DNA of 6,926 bases from NCBI GenBank assembly GCA_945929765.1, contig CAMEOL010000051.1, positions 1-6,926 on the forward strand. Direction: 5' to 3'. Position 1 is the stretch's first letter. Each line of letters begins with the position of its first letter. This document shows, piece after piece, positions 1 through 6,244 of this stretch. This DNA comes from an uncultured Gemella sp. Lineage in GTDB: Bacteria; Bacillota; Bacilli; Staphylococcales; Gemellaceae. Position numbers and translations under genes: made by a program. The notes under the pieces are model-generated. The model did no database searches. It was not told the DNA's origin and saw only the letters and a list, made by a program, of their open reading frames with translations.

Positions 1-90
1 ATAAATTCAGCGGCACTTAAGTTTATACCGTATGAAAAGATGGAAGAATATGGGTATGGGGAATACAAAAAAATATTCGAAAATAATTAG
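1..90 (+). CDS. 3' end of an unidentified upstream gene (partial)
   Basis: Frame 1 is open from the first base of the window and ends in TAG at 88-90, giving the last 29 residues of a protein whose start lies outside. The tail is charged and rich in aromatics (it ends YGEYKKIFENN). I see no motif that identifies the family, so no function is assigned. It is taken as coding because the frame is open to the window edge, the stop sits only 12 nt before the next start, and the SD of the next gene (AGAGGA, 89-94) overlaps this stop. This is the usual layout of a compact operon. A 90-nt open frame in AT-rich DNA could also occur by chance, so the evidence is moderate. Confidence 0.6.
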   Translation: MNSAALKFIPYEKMEEYGYGEYKKIFENN

Positions 91-102
91 AGGACAGCGA
101 AA

Positions 103-1440
103 ATGAAAGATATAAAATGCCCACACTGTGGAGTAGCTTTTAAAATAGACGAAACAAACTATGTAGATATTGTAAATCAAATTAGAACACATGAATTTAG
201 TAAAGAACTAAATGAAAGAATAAAGATACAAGAAGAAGAATACAAACTAAAATTAAAATTTGTAGAAGAACAAACGAAAAATAATTTAGAAAAGGAACTT
301 ACAAAAAAAAATCAAACAATCACCGAATTAAACGCAATTATTAGTAACAATGATCAAAAAGTAAAAATAGAAGTATCTAATATAGAAAATATATTTAAAG
401 ATAAAATTAACTCTTTTGAGAAACAAATTTTACAATTAGAAAACGAAAATAAGCAATTAAAAAAAGAAACAGAGTTCGAGAAAAAACAAATTATTCAAGA
501 AAAAGAACAAGAGAAAGATTTACAAGTTAAAGAATTAATTGCTCAAAAAGATAAAGAATTGTTGGAAGTTAAAAACAAATTAAAAATAAAAGATATGGAG
601 CAAGAGTTATCAGAAAAATCTTTAAAAGAAAAATATGAGCTAGAAATAAAACAAAAAGATGAAACTATTGCTTTCTATAAAGATTTCAAAGCAAAACAAT
701 CAACAAAAATGATAGGAGAGAGTTTAGAACAACATTGTGAGTTACAATTTAATCAATTAAGAATGACTGCATTTCCTAAAGCTAAATTTGGAAAAGATAA
801 TGATATAAAGACTGGTAGTAAAGGTGATTATATTTATCGAGAATATGATGATACAGGTGTAGAAATACTATCTATCATGTTTGAAATGAAAAACGAAGGT
901 GATGAGACTGCAACGAAAAAGAAAAATGAACATTTTTTCAAAGAACTAGATAAAGATAGAAAAGAGAAAAATTGTGAGTATGCTATATTAGTTACTATGT
1001 TAGAAGCAGATAACGAATTGTACAATACAGGAATAGTAGACGTATCTTATGAGTATGAAAAGATGTATATAGTAAGACCACAATTTTTCATACCGATCAT
1101 TACCTTATTACGTAACGCAGCATTAAAATCACTTAGTTACAAACAAGAAATAGCTATGATGAAAGCTCAAAATATAGATATAACAAATTTTGAAGAAGAT
1201 TTAAATAAGTTCAAAACAGCCTTTTCTAGAAATTACGAACTCGCTAGTAAAAAATTTAAAATAGCTATAGAAGAAATTGATAAAACTATAAATCATCTAC
1301 AAAAAACTAAAGATGCTTTAATATCTTCAGACAACAACTTAAGATTAGCAAACAACAAGGCAGAGGATTTAACGGTTAAAAAATTAGTTAGAAAAAATCC
1401 AACTATGAAAGAAAAGTTTGCCGAATTAAATAAAGAATAA
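103..1440 (+). CDS. DUF2130 family protein: CxxC start, long coiled coil, nuclease-like C-terminal domain
   Basis: The protein has 445 aa. Residues 4-13 carry a single zinc-ribbon-like half knuckle (C6-P-H-C9-G). Residues about 30-195 are almost entirely K, E, Q, L and N with heptad character, which indicates a long coiled coil. Residues about 199-345 form the conserved block typical of the DUF2130 family (PF09903), and a second short helical, charged stretch follows to the C-terminus. Within the block I see the order G205-E206...E209, then G241-D242-Y-I, then F260-E261-M-K263. This E / D / E-x-K pattern matches the core of PD-(D/E)XK nucleases, so a nucleic-acid-cleaving role is a reasonable inference, but it is untested. 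No signal peptide or membrane segment is seen, so it should be cytosolic. The start is ATG 103 with AGAGGA at 89-94. The next gene begins 4 nt after the stop, which suggests translational coupling. The family assignment is fairly sure; the biochemical role is unknown. Confidence 0.88.
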   Translation: MKDIKCPHCGVAFKIDETNYVDIVNQIRTHEFSKELNERIKIQEEEYKLKLKFVEEQTKNNLEKELTKKNQTITELNAIISNNDQKVKIEVSNIENIFKDKINSFEKQILQLENENKQLKKETEFEKKQIIQEKEQEKDLQVKELIAQKDKELLEVKNKLKIKDMEQELSEKSLKEKYELEIKQKDETIAFYKDFKAKQSTKMIGESLEQHCELQFNQLRMTAFPKAKFGKDNDIKTGSKGDYIYREYDDTGVEILSIMFEMKNEGDETATKKKNEHFFKELDKDRKEKNCEYAILVTMLEADNELYNTGIVDVSYEYEKMYIVRPQFFIPIITLLRNAALKSLSYKQEIAMMKAQNIDITNFEEDLNKFKTAFSRNYELASKKFKIAIEEIDKTINHLQKTKDALISSDNNLRLANNKAEDLTVKKLVRKNPTMKEKFAELNKE

Positions 1441-1444
1441 TATT

Positions 1445-2305
1445 ATGGAAAATAAAAATATAAAGTTAGGAATATTTTGTATAGTTTTATCAGGAATTGG
1501 TTTTTCGCTAATGGCATTGTTTGTAAAACTTTCAGGAGATCTTCCTACAATGCAAAAATCATTCTTTAGAAATTTCATTGCAGCCTTGGTAGCAGCAATT
1601 CCGTTGATAAAAAATTTAAAAATAATAAATTATCCAAAAATAAAATTAGACTGGTTTATTTTATTTTTAAGATCATTATTTGGAACGATAGGAATATTGT
1701 GTAATTTCTATGCAATAAGCCATTTGAATTTAGCTGATTCTACAGTTATTCAAAGACTGTATCCTTTTGTAGTAATAATTTTGTCTTTTATGTTCTTTAA
1801 TGAGAAAATTTCAAAAAAAGGTTTATTATCTTTGGTTTTAGCTTTTTTTGCAGTAATACTTGTAGTTAAGCCATCATTTGACAATTTTTTATCGCTTGGA
1901 GCAATAATGGCTTTATGTGGGGCTTTTTGTTCAGGAGCAGCTTATACAGCACTTAGAAGATTAGGAACACAAGGAATATCACCCGAATTTGTAGTTTTTA
2001 CTTTTTCGTTATTTTCTTGTTTGGTAGTGGTACCATCTATTATTACTGATTATTCTCCGATGTCAATAGAACAAGTCGTTTATTTGATTTTTGTCGGTAT
2101 TTTTGCTGCTGTAGGACAATTTGGCATTACTTATGCATATAAATTTGCAGCAGCAAGATCATTAGCAGTCTTTGATTATCTTCAAATAGTATTTTCAGGG
2201 ATATTAGGATATATATTTTTCACAGAAATTCCTGATATATATAGTATTATAGGTTATTTAATTATAGTATTTACGGGATTGTTTATAACACATAGCAAAA
2301 AATAA
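1445..2305 (+). CDS. EamA/DMT-family membrane transporter
   Basis: This 286-aa protein consists almost wholly of hydrophobic segments, about ten predicted membrane helices in two homologous halves (residues about 8-141 and 148-282). That is the classic two-EamA-repeat layout of the drug/metabolite transporter superfamily. Family-like signs are the FFRN turn before helix 2 (around residues 40-43), the helix-4 region reading SHLNLADSTVIQ, and the FFNEKIS loop that precedes the last helix of the first half. The length is normal (280-310 aa is typical). Members export or import small metabolites such as amino acids, purines or nucleotide sugars; the substrate cannot be read from the sequence. The start is ATG 1445, 4 nt after the stop of the DUF2130 gene, and there is no good SD ahead of it, so translation probably depends on coupling to the upstream gene. 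It lies in the same run as the C39-like peptidase, whose start is 11 nt downstream. Confidence 0.93.
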   Translation: MENKNIKLGIFCIVLSGIGFSLMALFVKLSGDLPTMQKSFFRNFIAALVAAIPLIKNLKIINYPKIKLDWFILFLRSLFGTIGILCNFYAISHLNLADSTVIQRLYPFVVIILSFMFFNEKISKKGLLSLVLAFFAVILVVKPSFDNFLSLGAIMALCGAFCSGAAYTALRRLGTQGISPEFVVFTFSLFSCLVVVPSIITDYSPMSIEQVVYLIFVGIFAAVGQFGITYAYKFAAARSLAVFDYLQIVFSGILGYIFFTEIPDIYSIIGYLIIVFTGLFITHSKK

Positions 2306-2319
2306 AGGAGTAAAAAGTG
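2304..2319 (+). promoter_or_regulatory. SD and GTG start of the C39-like peptidase gene
   Basis: A strong SD (AAAGGAG, 2304-2310) overlaps the TAA of the transporter gene (2303-2305) and lies 6 nt before GTG 2317. No in-frame ATG with comparable spacing is present, and the residues that follow form a proper signal sequence, so GTG is the likely start. Confidence 0.8.
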
Positions 2320-3174
2320 AAATTTAATAATAAATTAATTATCGGTTCAGTTTTAATTATAGCTACATCGTTTATGCTGGGTATTAATTCGGAAAATAAA
2401 GATAATGTTATACTAGAAAAAGCAGAACCAATAGTTCAATATAGAGATAATATTCAAGGTGTTGATCAGCCATTTCCATTTATAATACAAATTGATAATG
2501 TTAATGCTGATTTAGAAAATTTTTCTTATAATAATGAAAAAGGAAAATATATCTATGAAAACATTAATAATTTACCTATTCCTCAAAGAAAATTGTTAGC
2601 AAACAATAAAGATACTGTAGAGTACATTTATGGATATTTAACAGGAGAAAGAGTAGATTTTAGTTACGGAGAATCCGTTACATTAAACAGAAAATACCCA
2701 TACTATATACAATGGGATAGGCGATGGGCTTATAATCCGCTAGGAGCAACAGATGTTGCAATAGGAGGCTGTGGCCCGGTAGCAGTTTCCATGGCTATTG
2801 GAGGGTTGTTAGATGATTATAAGATTACTCCTGATGTAATAGTTGAAATAGAGAATGCTGCAGGGTATTTTACGCCGAGTGGCACTAGTTGGGATTTTTT
2901 TCCGTATATAGCTAACAGATATGGCTTAAATAGCCAAAAGTTGACAATTAACCAAAACTCAATAAATAGTGCTTTAATGAAAGGGAATCCTTTAATAGCT
3001 TCGGTAAACCCAGGTAAATTTACGACGGTTGGGCACATAATACTAATAGCAGGTATTGATGAAAATGGAGATTATATTATAAATGATCCTAATAGTTTAG
3101 GTAGAAGTTTAAAGGCATGGAGTTATGATGAATTGGTTACAGAATTAAGAGCTGTTTGGGAATTTAGTAAGTAG
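2317..3174 (+). CDS. Exported C39-like cysteine peptidase (Peptidase_C39_2 type)
   Basis: The protein has 285 aa. Residues 1-24 form a signal sequence or N-terminal anchor: K2/N4/N5/K6, then a hydrophobic run to about residue 22. There is no lipobox Cys. The middle part (about 30-125) is unassigned, but its last portion (RKLLANNKDTVEYIYGYL) resembles the short helical segment that often precedes the catalytic domain in this family. Residues about 126-280 are the papain-like C39_2 domain (PF13529). They hold Y130-I-Q132-W-D, where Q132 is the oxyanion-hole Gln, G151-C152-G-P with the nucleophile C152, G239-H240 with the catalytic His, and N256-D257-P with the third triad residue. All catalytic residues are present, so an active enzyme outside the membrane is likely. 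No ABC transporter or double-glycine leader peptide is nearby, so it is not a bacteriocin-processing C39 exporter. The substrate is unknown; wall proteins or peptides are possible. It is the last gene of the run. Confidence 0.88.
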   Translation: MKFNNKLIIGSVLIIATSFMLGINSENKDNVILEKAEPIVQYRDNIQGVDQPFPFIIQIDNVNADLENFSYNNEKGKYIYENINNLPIPQRKLLANNKDTVEYIYGYLTGERVDFSYGESVTLNRKYPYYIQWDRRWAYNPLGATDVAIGGCGPVAVSMAIGGLLDDYKITPDVIVEIENAAGYFTPSGTSWDFFPYIANRYGLNSQKLTINQNSINSALMKGNPLIASVNPGKFTTVGHIILIAGIDENGDYIINDPNSLGRSLKAWSYDELVTELRAVWEFSK

Positions 3175-3186
3175 TGCATTTAAATA

Positions 3187-3216
3187 TTCGAAATATAATT
3201 TATATTATGATACAAT
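3187..3216 (+). promoter_or_regulatory. Promoter of glyA (extended -10)
   Basis: An extended -10 element, TG-A-TACAAT (TG at 3208-3209, hexamer 3211-3216), lies in the 68-nt gap before glyA. The -35 is weak: TTCGAA at 3187-3192 with an 18-nt spacer, 3 of 6 matches to TTGACA. The extended -10 would compensate for this. Transcription would start near 3223, giving a leader of about 20 nt, too short for a riboswitch. There is no hairpin with a U-tract in the gap, so read-through from the C39 gene is also possible. Confidence 0.55.
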
Positions 3217-3231
3217 AAAGATAATTATTTT

Positions 3232-3238
3232 AGGAGGG
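3232..3238 (+). promoter_or_regulatory. Strong SD of glyA
   Basis: AGGAGGG ends 4 nt before ATG 3243, and the core AGGAGG leaves a 5-nt gap. It is a near-perfect anti-SD match and fits a highly translated housekeeping gene. Confidence 0.85.
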
Positions 3239-3242
3239 CATT

Positions 3243-4466
3243 ATGGATAAGGAAATTTTTGATATTATAGCAAAAGAACAAGAGAGACAGGATACAAATA
3301 TAGAGTTAATAGCAAGTGAGAACTTTGTGTCTAAAGATGTGTTAAGAGCAACAGGGAGTATTTTAACTAATAAGTATGCAGAAGGATATCCTGGTAGAAG
3401 ATATTATGATGGATGCGAAGTTGTTGATGAAATAGAAACTATCGCAATAGAAAGATTAAAAAAACTTTTTGGAGCAAAATTCGCAAACGTTCAACCTCAT
3501 TCAGGATCTAGCGCAAATATGGCAGTATATATGGCATTGTTACAACCTGGAGAAACAGTATTAGGAATGAGTATGGATGCAGGAGGACATTTAACACACG
3601 GAAGTAAAGTTAGTTTTTCTGGAAAAATCTATAATGCAGTTTCTTACGGAGTAACAAAAGAAACTCACACTATAGATTATGATAATGTTAGAGAATTAGC
3701 TTTGGAACATCATCCAAAATTAATAATCGCTGGTGCAAGTGCATATCCAAGAGAAATAGATTTTAAAAAATTTAGAGAAATAGCAGACGAAGTGGGTGCT
3801 TATTTACTTGTAGATATGGCACATATAGCAGGGTTAGTAGCGACAGGACTACATCAAGATCCATTACCGTACGCAGATGTTGTAACATCAACAACGCACA
3901 AAACATTACGTGGGCCTCGTGGTGGAATAATTTTAACTAATAAAGAAGAAATCGCAAAAAAAATTGATAAAGTAATTTTCCCGGGGACACAAGGTGGACC
4001 TTTAGAACATGTTATTGCCGCTAAAGCAGTATGTTTTGGGGAGGCATTACAACCAGAATTTAAAGAATATCAAAAGCAAGTATTGTTAAATATGCAAGCA
4101 ATGATAAAAGTATTCAAAAAACATGGTATTCCAGTAGTTAGTGATGGCTCTGATAATCACTTGTGCTTAGTAGATACTTATTCAACTTTAGGGGTAACAG
4201 GTCATGATGCAAGTTCACTTTTAAGTAAAGCAGGTATTACGTGTAATAAAAATGGTATCCCATTTGATACATTACCACCGATGAAAACAAGTGGTCTTCG
4301 ATTAGGAACGCCTGCAATGACTACTAAAGGTTACAATGAACAAGATTTTGAATATATAACAGAACTTATATGTGAACTACTAAAATCAGGAGAAAGTAAG
4401 TTACAAGAAATCAAAGAAAATATTAGAGAATTGACTGCAAAGAAAAACAGTCATCTAGTACAATAG
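3243..4466 (+). CDS. glyA: Serine hydroxymethyltransferase
   Basis: This PLP enzyme of the cytosol converts serine and tetrahydrofolate to glycine and 5,10-methylene-tetrahydrofolate. It is the main source of one-carbon units for purine, thymidylate and methionine synthesis. The 407 aa are full length (about 405-420 is usual in bacteria). Diagnostic stretches are [10 protein letters not shown] near residues 20-30, [15 protein letters not shown] near residues 45-60, the VDMAHIAGL segment in which D191 pairs with the PLP pyridine nitrogen and H194 lies beside it, and [14 protein letters not shown] with the Schiff-base lysine K220. The C-terminal domain has the substrate-carboxylate region [12 protein letters not shown]. 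No residue expected for catalysis is missing. It appears monocistronic: it has its own extended -10 promoter and is followed by 393 nt without genes. The N-terminus is a few residues shorter than in Bacillus enzymes, but the SD position fixes the start at ATG 3243. Confidence 0.98.
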   Translation: MDKEIFDIIAKEQERQDTNIELIASENFVSKDVLRATGSILTNKYAEGYPGRRYYDGCEVVDEIETIAIERLKKLFGAKFANVQPHSGSSANMAVYMALLQPGETVLGMSMDAGGHLTHGSKVSFSGKIYNAVSYGVTKETHTIDYDNVRELALEHHPKLIIAGASAYPREIDFKKFREIADEVGAYLLVDMAHIAGLVATGLHQDPLPYADVVTSTTHKTLRGPRGGIILTNKEEIAKKIDKVIFPGTQGGPLEHVIAAKAVCFGEALQPEFKEYQKQVLLNMQAMIKVFKKHGIPVVSDGSDNHLCLVDTYSTLGVTGHDASSLLSKAGITCNKNGIPFDTLPPMKTSGLRLGTPAMTTKGYNEQDFEYITELICELLKSGESKLQEIKENIRELTAKKNSHLVQ

Positions 4467-4485
4467 TGAAAAATTTAAAATATTA

Positions 4486-4517
4486 ACCTTGTAGTATTTA
4501 TATATGCAATACAAGGT
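4486..4517 (+). terminator. glyA: Stem-loop just downstream of glyA, possible weak terminator
   Basis: ACCTTGTA (4486-4493) pairs perfectly with TACAAGGT (4510-4517) around a 16-nt loop. It starts 20 nt after the glyA stop, the right place for a terminator or a 3'-end stabilising hairpin. The sequence after it (AAGATATTATAAG) is not a U-tract, so intrinsic termination would be weak. The perfect stem is the observation; the role is inference. Confidence 0.4.
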
Positions 4518-4598
4518 AAGATATTATAAGTTATATTATAGCAATTATACATAAAGCATAAAATTTTAAAAGTTACATTATAAAATTTTTCATAAAAG

Positions 4599-4675
4599 AA
4601 TAAATTGTTTAGGAGTAATTCAATAAAACCGATTTTTAGAAATTTCGTTTTTTGAGTTGCTCTTATTTAATTATT
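4599..4675 (+). other. Large imperfect hairpin (possible terminator or structured RNA)
   Basis: The main stem pairs 4610-4632 with 4645-4665. It has 21 base pairs, three of them G-U, with single-base bulges at 4624 and 4630 and a 12-nt loop at 4633-4644. A lower stem adds about 8 pairs (4599-4606 with 4669-4675) across a small internal loop. The downstream sequence (TTTAATTATTGTACG) is only moderately T-rich. It may be the real transcription end of glyA, about 200 nt after the stop, a small structured RNA, or a remnant of a palindromic repeat. It contains an SD-like AGGAG (4611-4615), but no start codon follows. Confidence 0.45.
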
Positions 4676-4753
4676 GTACGAAATATAGTCAATGGAATAT
4701 TATAAAATTATGGAGTAAGAACAAGTAATGTCATAAATTTACTATTAAGAAAG

Positions 4754-4795
4754 ATTAGTACTAATATTAGTATAGATATGTTAACATAAACATGT
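4754..4795. promoter_or_regulatory. Cluster of perfect palindromes, probable operator
   Basis: ATTAGTACTAAT (4754-4765) and TACTAATATTAGTA (4759-4772) are perfect palindromes that overlap, in effect three alternating copies of one ATTAGTA-type half-site. TATGTTAACATA (4777-4788) is a third perfect palindrome, and ACATGT (4790-4795) a short fourth. The block ends 6 nt before the presumed -35 of the next operon, where an activator or repressor would bind. I cannot match it to a named regulator's consensus. Confidence 0.45.
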
Positions 4796-4801
4796 AAATG
4801 C

Positions 4802-4830
4802 TTTTCTAATGTATTTATATGTGCTATAAT
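4802..4830 (+). promoter_or_regulatory. Promoter of the MBL-nfeD-floA operon (extended -10)
   Basis: The extended -10 TG-C-TATAAT has TG at 4822-4823 and a consensus hexamer at 4825-4830. The region at the -35 position (TTTTCT, 4802-4807, spacer 17) is a poor match, so the promoter depends on the extended -10 or on an activator bound at the palindromes just upstream. The expected start is near 4837, giving a leader of about 23 nt. Confidence 0.7.
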
Positions 4831-4843
4831 AATTATATAACAT

Positions 4844-4849
4844 AAGGAG
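4844..4849 (+). promoter_or_regulatory. SD of the metallo-hydrolase gene
   Basis: AAGGAG lies 10 nt before ATG 4860. The spacing is slightly long but workable, and no nearer start codon is in frame. Confidence 0.7.
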
Positions 4850-4859
4850 TCCAGTAGAA

Positions 4860-5579
4860 ATGTTATACAAATTCTCAAATAAAGTATATTATTCTAAACA
4901 TAAATTTTCACACTTAGAACCGGCTATAGGATATATAAAAGGTGACTATTTTTCTATAATGATAGATACAGGAAATAGTGAGGAACAAGTTTTAAATTTT
5001 TTTGAAGATTTAAAAAAAGAAAATTTACCATTACCTACATATGCGGTACTTACCCATCATCATTGGGATCATAGTTTTGGTGCAGCATATACAGGTATTG
5101 AATTAATAAGTTCAAAAAAAACTAATGACTACTTAACTGAAATGTCAAATTGGAAATGGGATGAATTTAGTATTGATCGTAGAATAGATCAAAAAATCGA
5201 AACTATCTACAGTGCAAATATTATGAAAAAAATTTATCCTAACTTAACTAAAATAAATATAAAGTTGCCTGATATCATAAAATCAGGAGATTTTACATTA
5301 AATTTAGGAAAGTTAGTAGTTTCATTTTATACAAATGATAATTCACATTCGGACGATGCGTTGTTAATATATGTAAAAGATGAAAAAGTTCTTTTCATTG
5401 GAGATAGCCATTCTAAAAGTTATCGAACAACACCAATGTCGTATGATAAAAATAAATTAGCAAATTATATAAATTTTCTAAAAGATTTAGATTTTGAATA
5501 TGCAATCCCTGGTCATGGGAATATTTATACTAAATTTGAGTTGTTGTCTTTACTAGAAACAGAGTATTCTGAGCTATAA
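4860..5579 (+). CDS. MBL-fold metallo-hydrolase
   Basis: The protein has 239 aa, one metallo-beta-lactamase fold domain and nothing appended; no signal peptide is seen, so it should be cytosolic. The full dinuclear metal site is visible: H66-H67-H68-W-D70-H71 (the HxHxDH motif, ligands H66, H68, D70, H71), H163 in NSHSDD, the bridging D182 in FIGDSH, and H219 in PGHG. Such enzymes hydrolyse thioesters, lactones, phosphodiesters or beta-lactams, mostly with zinc or iron. The length excludes beta-CASP RNases, and the lack of their exosite argues against RNase Z. The specific substrate is not readable from the sequence. It is the first gene of an operon with nfeD (ATG 14 nt after this stop) and floA. 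That is an unusual companion for a membrane-microdomain pair, so a link may exist or it may only share the promoter. Confidence 0.9.
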   Translation: MLYKFSNKVYYSKHKFSHLEPAIGYIKGDYFSIMIDTGNSEEQVLNFFEDLKKENLPLPTYAVLTHHHWDHSFGAAYTGIELISSKKTNDYLTEMSNWKWDEFSIDRRIDQKIETIYSANIMKKIYPNLTKINIKLPDIIKSGDFTLNLGKLVVSFYTNDNSHSDDALLIYVKDEKVLFIGDSHSKSYRTTPMSYDKNKLANYINFLKDLDFEYAIPGHGNIYTKFELLSLLETEYSEL

Positions 5580-5580
5580 C

Positions 5581-5589
5581 GGAGGTGAT
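5581..5589 (+). promoter_or_regulatory. SD that fixes the nfeD start
   Basis: GGAGGTGAT matches the 16S rRNA 3' end over nine bases. An in-frame GTG at 5585 lies inside this SD and therefore cannot be its start. The ATG at 5594, 8 nt after GGAGG, is the correct initiation codon. Confidence 0.88.
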
Positions 5590-5593
5590 TGCC

Positions 5594-6229
5594 ATGTTTT
5601 TAGACAGTTCTTTAATAGTTTTATTAGACTGGATATTGTTGATTATTATGTTTTTAACTTTTTGTCAGCAAATGTTCTCTCAAAGATTTAACTTATACGG
5701 AATAACATCACTATTAAGTCTATCTTTGTATATAGCTATACACAGTTTAGAAGATGGGTTGAATATGTTTGTATTCATTCTATTTATAGGTGGAATAATG
5801 CTAATACTTTTAGAAATGTTTGTCCCAGGAGGAATATTAGGAATACTAGGGACAATAACGCTAATAGGTTCGATTATTATGGTAAATGAAAGTACTCATC
5901 AAATCTCATTTATTATAATCGTCTCAATAGCTGCATTTATTGTATTGTATTTGTTAAATATTTATTTCTTTAAAAATAAACTATTGTTTTTAAACAGATT
6001 TATTTTAGACGAAGAAATTTCTACTGAGAAAGGTTATGTTGCAAAAGAAAGCGAACTATCATTACTAGGTAAGCAATTAGTCGCTTTTACAGATTTAAGA
6101 CCGGCAGGTATTGCGCTACTAAATGACGAGAAATATGATGTAGTAACAGAAGGGGAGTTTATTAATAAAGGAACCAATGTTGTAGTTACACATGTAGAAG
6201 GTATGAGAATAGTAGTGCGACAAAAATAA
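5594..6229 (+). CDS. Short NfeD-like membrane protein
   Basis: From ATG 5594 the protein has 211 aa. Residues about 5-125 are a string of hydrophobic helices (probably four or five), including the NfeD signature L-E74-M-F-V-P78-G79-G80-I-L-G. After a charged linker, residues about 145-211 form a soluble OB-fold-like domain with LRPAG (168-172) and YDVVTEGEFI (181-190), both typical of NfeD C-termini. The N-terminal ClpP-like serine protease domain of long NfeD proteins (such as Bacillus YqeZ, over 400 aa) is absent, so this is the short form and should have no peptidase activity. NfeD proteins accompany flotillins and are thought to help organise membrane microdomains; floA follows 15 nt downstream, which supports this pairing. 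Extending the start to GTG 5585 would add three residues but destroys the SD logic. Confidence 0.9.
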   Translation: MFLDSSLIVLLDWILLIIMFLTFCQQMFSQRFNLYGITSLLSLSLYIAIHSLEDGLNMFVFILFIGGIMLILLEMFVPGGILGILGTITLIGSIIMVNESTHQISFIIIVSIAAFIVLYLLNIYFFKNKLLFLNRFILDEEISTEKGYVAKESELSLLGKQLVAFTDLRPAGIALLNDEKYDVVTEGEFINKGTNVVVTHVEGMRIVVRQK

Positions 6230-6232
6230 AAA

Positions 6233-6237
6233 AGGAG
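6233..6237 (+). promoter_or_regulatory. floA: SD of floA
   Basis: AGGAG, within AAAAAGGAGTG, lies 7 nt before ATG 6245. It follows the nfeD stop (6227-6229) directly, so the two genes share a transcript. Confidence 0.8.
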
Positions 6238-6244
6238 TGTTATT

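Larger units (their letters stand above)
4467..4859. other. Gene-free control region between glyA and the MBL-nfeD-floA operon
   Basis: There are 393 nt of very AT-rich sequence with no supportable reading frame on either strand; the longest forward candidates are a few codons long and lack an SD. The region holds, in order, an 8-bp stem-loop (4486-4517), two direct copies of ATAAAATTTT (4558-4567 and 4580-4589), a large imperfect hairpin (4599-4675), a cluster of perfect short palindromes (4754-4795), and an extended -10 promoter with an SD for the next operon. It probably combines the glyA 3' end and the operon's control sites. Confidence 0.75.

Noticed and set aside
71..82. 12-base identity AAATATTCGAAA with 3182-3193 near the glyA promoter
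   Set aside because: One copy is inside coding sequence, and a 12-mer this AT-rich can easily recur by chance.
7..192. Reverse-strand open frame of 61 codons
   Set aside because: It spans the end of one gene and the start of another on the opposite strand, has no SD, and its Phe/Tyr/Ile-rich product is typical of antisense reading of AT-rich coding DNA.
834..1025. Reverse-strand open frame inside the DUF2130 gene
   Set aside because: Its Ser/Phe-rich product mirrors the Lys/Glu codons of the sense gene, and no SD or promoter is seen.
2817..3038. Reverse-strand open frame inside the C39-like peptidase gene
   Set aside because: It is fully antisense to the catalytic domain, which has clear family motifs, and has no independent support.
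3175..3242. Riboswitch or T-box ahead of glyA
   Set aside because: The leader would be only about 20 nt, with no room for a structured aptamer.
4674..4703. Second possible promoter, TTGTAC then TATTAT with an 18-nt spacer
   Set aside because: The -35 matches only 3 of 6 bases, and hexamers like TATTAT are expected by chance in such AT-rich DNA. The extended -10 at 4822-4830 is far better.
4692..4718. Possible leader peptide of 8 codons (MEYYKIME)
   Set aside because: There is no SD ahead of the ATG, it has no attenuator-like codon run, and a separate promoter lies downstream of it.
4792..4806. Possible CcpA (cre) site, ATGTAAATGCTTTTC
   Set aside because: It lacks the central CG and the closing CA, with at least two mismatches at core positions.
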